A stretch of DNA of 24,230 nt. Source: Planctomycetota bacterium. Its GTDB lineage: Bacteria; Planctomycetota; J058; J103. Positions 8,301 through 14,503 of the stretch are shown here, one piece after another (position 1 is the stretch's first letter; each line of letters begins with the position of its first letter). The position numbers and the translations under genes are program-made. The DNA is taken from assembly GCA_003694875.1 (NCBI GenBank), contig RFJN01000412.1, positions 1 through 24,230 of the forward strand, given 5' to 3'. The notes below the pieces were generated by a model that saw nothing but the letters and a program-made list of their open reading frames with translations, was not told where the DNA came from and made no database searches.

Positions 8301-10185
8301 GCGGAAGGAGCAGGCGGCGCTTGCTCCCGGGCTGCTGCTTCTCGCGAGCGTCCACGCAACGAACGATCAGTTGCGCCAGCTCCTCTCCTCTCCTCTGCCC
8401 CGATCGGCCGCGCCGGAGCTGATCGCGCTCGCGCGCGAGCCGGCAGCGTTGCTCGAGCGCGCGTGGTGGCTCGCCGACACCACCGACGCGGGGGTGCGAG
8501 CCCAGCTCGCGGCGCTGCGGACGGCGCCCGCCTCGCAGCGCGAGAGGTTGCTCGAGAGCTACCGCGAGGCCGCCGTGCGCTCGGCGCGCGCGAAACTGCT
8601 CGCCCGAGGGGCCGCGGACCTCGACGACCGGCTGGAGAACTTCCGTCTCTGGCTGGCCGTGCACACCGCCGCTCTGGAGCCCAACGATGAGACGGTCGGT
8701 CTTCTGTACGGCGACCACATCCACATGGAATCGTACTGGTGGCTGCTGCCCGCTCGGAAGGCGGCGACGAAGGCACGAGAGACGCTTTCCGGTCCCCCGC
8801 CGGCGGGAGGGAGCTGGCTCGAGGCACTCGTGCTGCCTGCGCAACACCGGTCGCGGGCCGAGCTCTTCGAGCCTCTTGGCGACGCGGCCGCCGCTGAGCT
8901 CGTCGCTCTTGCCCTGCAGAGCACGCGGGCGCCTGTGCGCGACCCTGTCGATCGCATCGCCGCACCGGGGGGCGCGGAGCGGTTTCAGATCGGGCTGCGT
9001 TCGCGCAGCGAGACCGGGGGCGCGCTGCTCGCCGGCGCCGAGCTCGAGCTCGACCGACTCGGAACCTCGGTGGCGTTCCGGTTGCGGTTCGATCCGCTCG
9101 TTCGGCCGGAGCTCGGCATGATGGCCCTGTTCCCACGCGAGGACTGGGACATCACGCCGTGGCTCGACGACCCGGTGAGCGCCATGCTGCGCGGGCTGCA
9201 GTTCGCGTCTCCGAGGGGTGTGACCTGCACGGTCGCGATCGGCGCGAGACCGGAAGCGCGCAGCCGCGAGGGGGAGTTCACCCTCCGTGCCGCGCGCATG
9301 GCGGGAACGCTGTGGCTCGACGTGGGGCTGATCGACGATCGGCGCCGACAGCCCCTGTGTCTCGAGGCCGGCGAGGCGGCGCGGGCCGAGAGGCTTGCGC
9401 AGGTGCGGCTGAGATCGCTGGAAGCAAGCGAGGCAGGGGGAGATCGGGCGCAGCGCGAACTGGATCTGCTCCGTTTCGCTCTCGCGGCCGGTGACGCGCA
9501 GCGCGTGCGCGATCTCGCGCCTTCGCTCCTGCGCCAGGAGCAGACGTGGCAGGAGGCTGCGGAGGCGCTCGCCCGCCACCTCGCCCACGGCCAAGTGCGG
9601 CGGTTGCTCGAGACGCTCGCGGATCCCGTGCTGCCTCCGGCGGCGCGGCAGCTCGCGGCGGCGATCCTCGCCTCCCGCGGCGAGTGGCGACGCGCCCGCG
9701 AGGTGGCCGAAGCCGCGCTCGCCCAGCAGGCGGATCTCGACGATGCGCGCCTGATCACCGGCCTTGCGGCGCTGCTCGAGCGCGAGCTGCCGCGCGCGGT
9801 CAGTTTGATGGCGGCCGTGCGCACACCCGCGCTGCAGCGCGAGGTCTCGGCTCCGCTCGCGATCGCCTTGTACGAGCAGCAGCCGCCGCGTGATCTGACG
9901 GCCGTGCCCTGGCTCGCACGCCTCGCAGCCGATCCCGCGCACGCCCCCCTGCCGCTGCTCGTGCTCACCGGAGCGTGGCAGCCGGCGCGGGCGCTCGAGG
10001 ACGCCGGTCACAGCGCGACCGCCCTGGCGATCCGCGTGTGCGCGGGGCTGCGCACGCTGTGGAGCGGCGACCGGGCCTCCGCGCGGCGGTGGTTCGAGGC
10101 CGCACGAAAGCAGGCCCAGCAGAGGGGTGTGCGAGGCAGTTTCTGGGACCGGCTGGCGGCGCAGGGGCTCGAGCGCAGTCGCTAG
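5356..10185 (+). CDS. Secreted ankyrin / right-handed beta-helix / alpha-helical repeat protein (1609 aa)
   Basis: Start ATG at 5356 overlaps the Rhs stop (ATGA) and follows GAGGGA, a usable ribosome binding site, so translation is probably coupled. Residues 1-~40 look like a Sec signal: basic N-region, hydrophobic AAPLVVLPLLVAGLG, then an ARAGAGEA cleavage area. Residues ~54-232 are ankyrin repeats (LARFAAAGDVAALRRALDAG, GETPLLRAVAAGRREVVGAL, GRTPVLLAVARRDGEVMRAL). From ~238 (DGARVVLAPGRYTQTLVV) to ~585 short beta-rungs of the pectate-lyase/NosD-like parallel beta-helix type follow. A Pro-rich linker is at ~690-735. The remaining ~870 residues are mostly Ala/Leu/Arg helices of HEAT/TPR character, with a more beta-like stretch near 1200-1340 and TPR-like helices near the end. 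No catalytic motif was seen. Possible roles are immunity or chaperone partner of the Rhs protein, or a cell-surface/periplasmic binding protein. The layout is clear; the function is unknown. Confidence 0.85.
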   Translation: MKGFSARRGDRVVRPHTFCWAAPLVVLPLLVAGLGARAGAGEAPAAPTETADTTSLARFAAAGDVAALRRALDAGADPDVPDADDGALPIVRATECGDARSLELLLARGVRTERVEAGGTALLEAAWRGNVAAVRLLCACGVDPDVRGSEGETPLLRAVAAGRREVVGALLEMGADPDARDHVGRTPVLLAVARRDGEVMRALLEAGARVSPPALRAARGAADAALVQALAERASPTAVIRLGPADDVGQACAEAPDGARVVLAPGRYTQTLVVRGPRRLEIVGAGADRCIVIGGEAQAAVVVLDGARVTLRSLAVAPTGNAEVGVHADDGARLTLRAVRVRGARGPAVYVADASLAARGLEVARAQSWAIGAVRARIALRDLRLQDCAHGITVREGRGGWIRGLRYRGGAPAVHAANCHEALLISHCELEHRAPDPAADDAPAVFVRGVTSFATRDVTAVGFARGIDVGCTGNGPLAVVDAVVVGGEIGMALEAPAGALARLERGAAVGNTNAGVLASGHTRLTAIDVLAAGRDAVALAVIEGAGVHVRGGNWLGSPAALGIERRGNEAAAVRVRDALLLGALVTEGEPLATDARSEILRAVAAWPGPVQEELTRSVARAVSASAALAFARPDPTARRAGTERFEKALTELVLACAAARQFASEGAHVRLEATDATGRTQPLAFAVAPAAEQERQPETGGQPPARAPALRPPTLADGWRWVPPGAWWVMPQPGAGIAAQRIEVAPRARLPLSLDASDALWVRLPAPPAGEADPAALTFLLALKPASERAGVLAALRQPPPLAALAVPVADLEPQRRQALEQRIEEEIRNLPPPPPGEGEAARVHAWRRWALVRLAAALGTEAHARAIARRLERIASEEGEHDAVSAAAALWCAALARIEARLSRLHDGRLAAFAHRGPPWLRPIAATELAAWGEGSAVPQLVSAVAAHKAPAGAVWATAPLLDREQARELIAAWLGDGQGERKEQAALAPGLLLLASVHATNDQLRQLLSSPLPRSAAPELIALAREPAALLERAWWLADTTDAGVRAQLAALRTAPASQRERLLESYREAAVRSARAKLLARGAADLDDRLENFRLWLAVHTAALEPNDETVGLLYGDHIHMESYWWLLPARKAATKARETLSGPPPAGGSWLEALVLPAQHRSRAELFEPLGDAAAAELVALALQSTRAPVRDPVDRIAAPGGAERFQIGLRSRSETGGALLAGAELELDRLGTSVAFRLRFDPLVRPELGMMALFPREDWDITPWLDDPVSAMLRGLQFASPRGVTCTVAIGARPEARSREGEFTLRAARMAGTLWLDVGLIDDRRRQPLCLEAGEAARAERLAQVRLRSLEASEAGGDRAQRELDLLRFALAAGDAQRVRDLAPSLLRQEQTWQEAAEALARHLAHGQVRRLLETLADPVLPPAARQLAAAILASRGEWRRAREVAEAALAQQADLDDARLITGLAALLERELPRAVSLMAAVRTPALQREVSAPLAIALYEQQPPRDLTAVPWLARLAADPAHAPLPLLVLTGAWQPARALEDAGHSATALAIRVCAGLRTLWSGDRASARRWFEAARKQAQQRGVRGSFWDRLAAQGLERSR

Positions 10186-10288
10186 GTTGTGCCGCGCCCC
10201 GCGCCCGCCTTGCACCGCCGGCGCCACGAAGCGCGCACCCGCGACCCTTCCGCGCGCCGCGCCAGGGGTTGTGGCGAGCTGGCGCAAT

Positions 10289-10353
10289 GGTCTCCGTGCC
10301 CGGGATCGGTGTGGGAGGGGATCCACCGCAACCCTGCCGGTAGACGGAGAAGG
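10289..10353 (+). other. Possible structured RNA element or hairpin
   Basis: TCTCCGT near 10290 can pair with ACGGAGA near 10346, enclosing a second possible pairing CGGTG/CACCG and a CCGG/CCGG pairing. I compared it by eye with cobalamin, glycine, TPP and c-di-GMP riboswitch consensus elements and saw no match. In DNA this GC-rich such pairings occur by chance, so confidence is low. Confidence 0.2.
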
Positions 10354-10450
10354 AATCCGGCCGGCGAATGAGGGCAGCCGCGGCGCCAGCGTGGCGTCGT
10401 TCTCGTTTTGCCGCCTGGTCCACGAGAAGCGGCGGTATCCACCGATTTTA

Positions 10451-10462
10451 CCCCTGCAGGGG
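10451..10462. repeat. 12-bp perfect palindrome CCCCTGCAGGGG
   Basis: Perfect self-complementary 12-mer directly after ATTTTA, in non-coding DNA about 100 nt upstream of the -35 box of the next gene. It could be a protein-binding site or chance. Confidence 0.4.
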
Positions 10463-10476
10463 CAGCGGGCGGGTCT

Positions 10477-10511
10477 CGTCACAACCGCTTTTAGAACCAA
10501 ACACTGTGACG
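10477..10511. repeat. Inverted repeat CGTCACA-N21-TGTGACG
   Basis: Seven-base arms at 10477-10483 and 10505-10511 are perfectly complementary and flank a locally AT-rich 21-nt centre. They lie about 50 nt upstream of the -35 box of the orphan gene. The spacing is wrong for a single CRP site (which would be TGTGA-N6-TCACA). Two half sites or a hairpin are both possible. Confidence 0.35.
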
Positions 10512-10531
10512 TGGTTTGTAGGTAGTTGGAC

Positions 10532-10560
10532 GACCGGCGGTTCCCTTAGACCGAACGGTT
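10532..10560. promoter_or_regulatory. Putative TetR-type operator upstream of the orphan gene
   Basis: GACCGAACGGTT at 10549-10560 has arms ACCG/CGGT around AA. A near copy, GACCGGCGGTT, lies just upstream at 10532-10542. The main site overlaps the first two bases of the -35 box TTGCCA (10559-10564). The same 11-mer GACCGAACGGT occurs at 13410-13420, at the EamA gene promoter. Short palindromes with ACCG/CGGT half-sites of this size are typical of TetR-family operators; the regulator is not in the window. Confidence 0.5.
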
Positions 10561-10587
10561 GCCAGAGGCGGCCGCCGACGGTACGAT
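10559..10587 (+). promoter_or_regulatory. Sigma70-like promoter of the orphan 344-aa gene
   Basis: -35 TTGCCA (10559-10564, 5 of 6 consensus bases), 17-nt spacer, -10 TACGAT (10582-10587, 4 of 6). The predicted transcription start near 10594 gives a leader of about 46 nt. That leader includes a small palindrome GACCggtaGGTC (10603-10614). Confidence 0.55.
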
Positions 10588-10639
10588 CAGGCAAGTGGGA
10601 TTGACCGGTAGGTCTTGTCCGGATTGGGGGCGCGAAATC

Positions 10640-11674
10640 ATGACGCGAATCGGTGGGACAGGTAGCGGCGCGGACGCGCCGCGGGACGTGACGGTCCAGG
10701 AGGCGGGTGACGGCACGACGATCGAGTCCTCGTCCGCGACCGAGGTACAGACCGAGGGCCCGTCGCTGTCCGCGGACGCCGCCGCCTCGTTCGCCGGCGC
10801 CCTGCGGGCGGAATCCTCGATCGCGGCGAGCGCACTCGAGGCCCAGCTCGCCGCGACGGCCGCGGGCTCCTCCTCCGGTCCCGCCGCGGTTCGAGCCGCT
10901 CTCGAATCGTTGCACGACTCGGTCGCCTCGTTCGGCGACCTGACGCTCGGTTCCGACGACGCGGTGCTCGGTGCCGCGGCAGACCTGCGCGACCAGTTCG
11001 CGCAGGTGCGAGCGCAGATCGAGGGGCTCGCAGCAAGCGGCGGCGCGAACGAGCGCGAGGTGGGCGAACTCGCCGACGCCTTCCACAAGGAGCTCGCGCG
11101 TGCGGTGGTCGCGGAGGCGAGCAGTACGGAGGGACGAGACGAGACGTTTCCAGCGATGAGCGCCAGGCAGATGGCGGAACTCGCGCTCGAGACGCCGGGC
11201 GCTTCGCCGCAGCTGTACGGCGTGATGGGCGCGGCCGCCCTGCTCGACAGAGGGCTCGATGGGTATGTAGACGTCGGGCGGCAGATCACCAGTCGCACCC
11301 AGTTGCAGGCGCTCGCGTCGCTGGCCGACGGGGGCGTCGACGCCGCGGAGCCCTACGCGCTCGTGCTCGAGGTCGAGACCGAGAGGCAGGCGCGGGTGTT
11401 CTCGGCCCTGGCCTCCACCGGCGCCACCTGGCAAGACAAGTATCAATACGCTCTCAAGGCCGACAACCCGTACAACGAGGCGGTTCTGACGGAGTTCGCT
11501 CTTCGCGGCGTGAATCCGCCGGCCGGTCAGTGGGGGCTGGTGTCCAACTCCTGGGACTACGGAATCCAGGTGACGAATGCGCGTCAGGCCGCGGCCATGA
11601 TCGCGCTCGCCAACGGACCGGCCGACAGCAAGCAGAACGAGCTGGCGTACCGGCGCGCATTGCGGCTCGAGTGA
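10640..11674 (+). CDS. Unrecognised 344-aa protein
   Basis: I chose the ATG at 10640 because GGGGGCG lies 7-8 nt upstream and a good promoter precedes it. The frame could extend to a TTG at 10559, but that would overlap the promoter. The first ~60 residues are low-complexity Gly/Thr/Ser/Glu and look disordered. Residues ~45-180 are Ala/Glu/Leu-rich helices, possibly coiled coil (LRDQFAQVRAQIEGLAA, EREVGELADAFHKELARAVV). The last ~160 residues look folded: PQLYGVMGAAALLDRGLDGY, ATWQDKYQYALKADNPYNEA and QWGLVSNSWDYGIQV. There is no signal peptide, membrane segment or known catalytic motif. A disordered N-terminus plus helical body would fit an exported effector or structural protein, but this is only a suggestion. 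The start codon and coding status are well supported; the function is unknown. Confidence 0.75.
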   Translation: MTRIGGTGSGADAPRDVTVQEAGDGTTIESSSATEVQTEGPSLSADAAASFAGALRAESSIAASALEAQLAATAAGSSSGPAAVRAALESLHDSVASFGDLTLGSDDAVLGAAADLRDQFAQVRAQIEGLAASGGANEREVGELADAFHKELARAVVAEASSTEGRDETFPAMSARQMAELALETPGASPQLYGVMGAAALLDRGLDGYVDVGRQITSRTQLQALASLADGGVDAAEPYALVLEVETERQARVFSALASTGATWQDKYQYALKADNPYNEAVLTEFALRGVNPPAGQWGLVSNSWDYGIQVTNARQAAAMIALANGPADSKQNELAYRRALRLE

Positions 11675-11832
11675 TCGCGACGAACGGGAAGGGGCACGCC
11701 GTCCGCCACGGCGCGCGCGGCCGTCCCCCCCCGGGCCTCGCACCCGACCACCACCGGCGCCTCGCCCTGCGAGACGTCGTCGCGTGGCCGCGGCTCCGGC
11801 AGCGCGCGGGCGCCGTGGGGCGGGGTTGCACG

Positions 11833-11864
11833 GGCACCGGGTATCGCTGCCGTCACCGGGTGCC
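11833..11864. repeat. Inverted repeat GGCACC/GGTGCC at the convergent gene ends
   Basis: Six-base arms at 11833-11838 and 11859-11864 enclose the stop codon of the DCC-family gene. ACCGGGT also occurs twice here as a direct repeat. It may act as a weak bidirectional terminator for the convergent genes, but there is no T tract. Confidence 0.25.
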
Positions 11865-12326
11865 GCCACGTTCCCCTCCCTCCGGACGTTCCACTCCGCG
11901 TTGCGGCGTCGCGCGCGCCGCGTGCACGGGACATGCGGGGGCAGCGTGCTGGAACCGGTACCGGTTTGTCGCGACGAGGTCGTAGAGGGCGTCGCGCAAC
12001 GAGCGCGGGAGCATGGCGAGAACAGCAAGCACCGGACGCGGTATACCGAGCCGGCGAGCAATCCGGATCGCCGCGTCGCTGCGCATGTGAGCGCGTTCGC
12101 CCTCGACGAGGACCACGGTATCCTGCGCGAGGAGTTCCGGTGCGACGCGTCGCAACAACGCCTGCCCCTCGGCGGACCCCCGCGTGCAGAACAGAAGCCG
12201 CCCTCTGCGATCGAGCCGCGCGAGCCACCCGACCGTGGCGCTGCACAGACCGCAACCGCCGTCCAACACGATGACGGCTCGCGCCTGCTCCGCCACCGTG
12301 CTGCGGTCCGCACCCCGTGCGCTCAC
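11853..12326 (-). CDS. DCC-family thiol-disulfide oxidoreductase-like protein (DUF393), 157 aa
   Basis: The family signature is clear: VIVLDGGCGLCSATVGWLARLD has the DxxCxxC motif (D22, C25, C28). It is followed by SDAAIRIARRLG and a C-terminal block LRDALYDLVATNRYRF, as in DUF393 proteins, ending with a late Cys (AACPVH-like). The start is GTG at 12326, preceded by GAGGCGAGG. It overlaps the stop of the upstream exporter gene as GTGA, so the two are probably co-translated. The family is thioredoxin-like by motif; its physiological redox substrate is generally unknown. The length is close to the usual ~130-150 residues, with a short Arg/Gly/Glu-rich tail. Confidence 0.85.
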   Translation of the reverse strand: MSARGADRSTVAEQARAVIVLDGGCGLCSATVGWLARLDRRGRLLFCTRGSAEGQALLRRVAPELLAQDTVVLVEGERAHMRSDAAIRIARRLGIPRPVLAVLAMLPRSLRDALYDLVATNRYRFQHAAPACPVHAARATPQRGVERPEGGERGGTR

Positions 12327-13390
12327 GATCCTCGCCTCGCGCCCCCGAACCGCCTCTTCCTGGCTGTGAGAAGGCGCCGACGCTGCCACACGCGGGCGTT
12401 CGCCCACCCCCGCCGTCGAGCGTGCGCCACAAGGTGCGGAGTCGAGTTCGCCACGACCGCGACAGCGCGCCCGGCGGCCGCCTCGCAGGGCACGTTGCGG
12501 CAGATCCTGTCGAAGGCCCCGCTCGCCCACCCGATCGCGCCCAGTGTCACAACCGCCCCGGCGCACCCGATCGGGCCCACGCGCTCCCCGAACCAGATCG
12601 CGCCCCAGAGGAAGGAGAGCGCGGGCTGCAGCAGAAGCAGCAGCGCCCCCCTCGCCGCGGGCACCCAGGGCGCCGCGCGGGTGATCAACAGCCAGCCCCC
12701 CACGTGGATGCCCCCGGCGAGCGCTGCCACCCGCAGCAGCTCGACTCCGCGCGGCATCGCCAGTGGCGCCTGCTCGCTCGCGCACGACAGGACGGCGAGA
12801 CCGAGCGCGGAGACGAGGGCGGCCACCGCGAGCTGGCCGCTCGCCGAAAGCGGCCGCTCGATTCGCCGGCCCTCGCGCAGCGCCAGGTAGCTTGCGCCAT
12901 ACAGACCCGCTGCCATGAGAGCGTTCGCGACGCCACCGGGCAGCCATGTCCCGCCCCGGACGTCCTCCGCGCATAGCAGCGCGAGGCCCGCGAGGGCGAG
13001 CAGCGCCTGCAGGGGAAAGCGGCGCGGGAAGCGCTCACCGGCGAGGAGAGCCGCCAGCGCCGCAACCCAGAAGGCATGCGTGTTGACGAGCAAGGTCGCG
13101 CGCCCCACGCCCACCTCGTGGATCGCCCGGTGCCAAAGAAAGAGGTCGCCGGCAAAGAAACCACCGGCCAGGGCCGCCAGCCCGAAGGCGAGGGGAGTTG
13201 CCCGACGACGCTCTCCGAAGAGCCCGAACAGCGAGAGCACAGCGGCGGCGAGCGCCATGCGCCAGAAACCGATCGCTCCCGGTTCGAGCGAGCTGCTCCG
13301 CACGAGCACGGGAGCGAAGCTGATCGTTGCGGCACCGAGCGCCAGCGATACAGCCGCCCCCTGCTTCGAAGGCCTGACGGCAGCGGCCAT
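12323..13390 (-). CDS. EamA/DMT-superfamily transporter, 355 aa
   Basis: Predicted inner-membrane exporter with ten hydrophobic segments in two EamA halves. Typical features are GAIGFWRMALAAAVLSLFGL, LFLWHRAIHEVGVGRATLL and, in the second half, LLLLLQPALSFLWGAIWFGE followed by GPIGCAGAVVTLGAIGW. ATG at 13390 follows the strong site GGAGGGGG. After the last membrane segment (~residue 288) an unusual ~65-residue Arg/Ala-rich tail continues to the stop at 12323. That stop overlaps the DCC start (GTGA), which argues that the frame is genuinely used to the end. Its promoter region holds the GACCGAACGGTC palindrome, so expression may be controlled by a TetR-type repressor, common for exporters. Substrate unknown; DMT members export amino acids, metabolites or drugs. 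Confidence 0.88.
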   Translation of the reverse strand: MAAAVRPSKQGAAVSLALGAATISFAPVLVRSSSLEPGAIGFWRMALAAAVLSLFGLFGERRRATPLAFGLAALAGGFFAGDLFLWHRAIHEVGVGRATLLVNTHAFWVAALAALLAGERFPRRFPLQALLALAGLALLCAEDVRGGTWLPGGVANALMAAGLYGASYLALREGRRIERPLSASGQLAVAALVSALGLAVLSCASEQAPLAMPRGVELLRVAALAGGIHVGGWLLITRAAPWVPAARGALLLLLQPALSFLWGAIWFGERVGPIGCAGAVVTLGAIGWASGAFDRICRNVPCEAAAGRAVAVVANSTPHLVAHARRRGWANARVWQRRRLLTARKRRFGGARRGS

Positions 13391-13409
13391 TCCGCGCCCC
13401 CTCCTCTCT

Positions 13410-13426
13410 GACCGAACGGTCCTATA
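13410..13426 (-). promoter_or_regulatory. Putative TetR-type operator and -10 element of the EamA gene
   Basis: GACCGAACGGTC (13410-13421) is a perfect inverted repeat with a two-base centre. On the minus strand it directly follows and touches TATAGG (13421-13426), a plausible -10, so a bound protein would cover the transcription start. No strong -35 was seen at 16-18 nt. The site is almost identical to the one at 10549-10560. Confidence 0.5.
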
Positions 13427-13468
13427 CCCGGTTCGGCTTCGCGAGGAAAGAGGGAAGCGAGCGATCTT

Positions 13469-14503
13469 TCAGCCGCTTCGTTGCCTGCCCCCCTTGATGT
13501 CGGTCGACTCCGCCGTCGGTCGCGCCGCCTCGCCGACGTGGACGAGCGCGTCACCCTGGTGCACGAGGGGGTTGTTGTTGATGCCGATCACGATCCCTGA
13601 GACGCTGGCGGTGATCCTGGCCACCCGGGCGCCGAAGCCGTCGCAGATATCCCCGAGGGGCTGTCCCTTCCTCACGCGGGCGCCGAGACGCACCTCGAGA
13701 CGCGCGACGCCGCTGCGTCGCGCGCGGATCCATCGGCTGCGGTCCACGCGCAAGGGGGGGCGGGCGGGGCGCGGCGCGCCGAAGCTGCCCATGCCGATCG
13801 CTCGCATGGCACGCAGTACCCCCGCCACCCCGATCCGGATGGCCTCGGGGCTGAAACGCAGCGTCTCGCCCGCCTCGTAGACGAGCACCGTCCGACCGCG
13901 TCGCGTGGCGGCCTCCCGCAGCGATCCGTCGCGCGTGCGTGCATTCACGACGACGGGGGCGCCGAACGCCTCGGCGAGCCGGCGCGTGGCATCGTCCTCG
14001 AGCACTGCGCGGATCTGCGGCAGGTTCTCGCGCCGGTTCGAGCCGGTGTGCAGATCGATGCCGTGGGTGCAGTTGGCCACGATCTCGCGCATGATCAGGT
14101 GCGCGAGCCGCGCCGCGAGCGAGCCCTGGGGCGAACCGGGAAAGCTGCGGTTGAGGTCGCGGCGGTCAGGCAGGTAGCGCGAGCCGGCGAGGAACCCGAA
14201 CACGTTGACGATCGGCAGCGCGATCAGCGCCCCCGCGAGGCGAGCCGGCTCGACGCGAGCGAGCACACGCCGCACGATCTCGATGCCGTTGGCCTCGTCG
14301 CCGTGGATCGACGCACTGAGCCACAGCCTCGGTCCGGGCCGCGCCCCGTGGCGAACCGCCACGGGGAGCGTGAGCGGCGTGCGCGACGGCAGCATGACGA
14401 CGGGGAGCTCGAGCTGCGCGGATTCCCCCGGCGGGATCTCCACCCCCCCGATGCGAAGGGACCGGAGGTTGTCAGGCACCGACCCGATCGCGGTTCGTCC
14501 CAC
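13469..14503 (-). CDS. Succinylglutamate desuccinylase / aspartoacylase (AstE/AspA) family zinc hydrolase, 344 aa
   Basis: Carboxypeptidase-like zinc hydrolase. Visible site residues are SIHGDE (H67, E70) and DLHTG (H152) as metal ligands, RDLNRSFPG (R115-G123) for substrate binding and a probable catalytic Glu in VLVYEAGE (E210). The C-terminal third (from ~residue 255: ARRSGVARLEVRLGARVRKGQPLG...) resembles a lipoyl/biotinyl-like barrel, common in this subfamily. GTG at 14503 has AGAAGG six nt upstream and overlaps the end of rimK by 32 nt. An alternative GTG at 14479 has a weaker site. Neighbouring RimK and protease suggest that it hydrolyses glutamyl-modified peptides or related N-acyl amino acids rather than acting in arginine catabolism; no other ast genes are present. 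Family is clear; substrate is inferred. Confidence 0.88.
   Translation of the reverse strand: MGRTAIGSVPDNLRSLRIGGVEIPPGESAQLELPVVMLPSRTPLTLPVAVRHGARPGPRLWLSASIHGDEANGIEIVRRVLARVEPARLAGALIALPIVNVFGFLAGSRYLPDRRDLNRSFPGSPQGSLAARLAHLIMREIVANCTHGIDLHTGSNRRENLPQIRAVLEDDATRRLAEAFGAPVVVNARTRDGSLREAATRRGRTVLVYEAGETLRFSPEAIRIGVAGVLRAMRAIGMGSFGAPRPARPPLRVDRSRWIRARRSGVARLEVRLGARVRKGQPLGDICDGFGARVARITASVSGIVIGINNNPLVHQGDALVHVGEAARPTAESTDIKGGRQRSG

Larger units (their letters stand above)
10186..10639. other. 454-nt intergenic region between the Rhs-linked gene and the orphan gene
   Basis: No convincing gene on either strand. It contains a possible folded element (10289-10353), a 12-bp palindrome (10451-10462), a 7-bp-arm inverted repeat (10477-10511), a locally AT-richer stretch (about 10480-10550), operator-like palindromes (10532-10560) and the promoter of the downstream gene. 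No T-rich intrinsic terminator follows the upstream gene's stop codon. Confidence 0.6.

Noticed and set aside
10270..10360. tRNA or known riboswitch
   Set aside because: A partial D-arm-like string is present, but no T-loop or acceptor pairing; no match to cobalamin, TPP, glycine or c-di-GMP consensus elements.
5278..10500. 1740-codon open frame antisense to the ankyrin/beta-helix gene
   Set aside because: Arg/Pro/His-rich translation without domains; the opposite frame has a signal peptide, ankyrin repeats and beta-helix.
10448..12313. 621-codon minus-strand frame covering the orphan gene and part of the DCC gene
   Set aside because: No domains. It runs across a clear promoter and the orphan gene, and the DCC family motif is in another frame.
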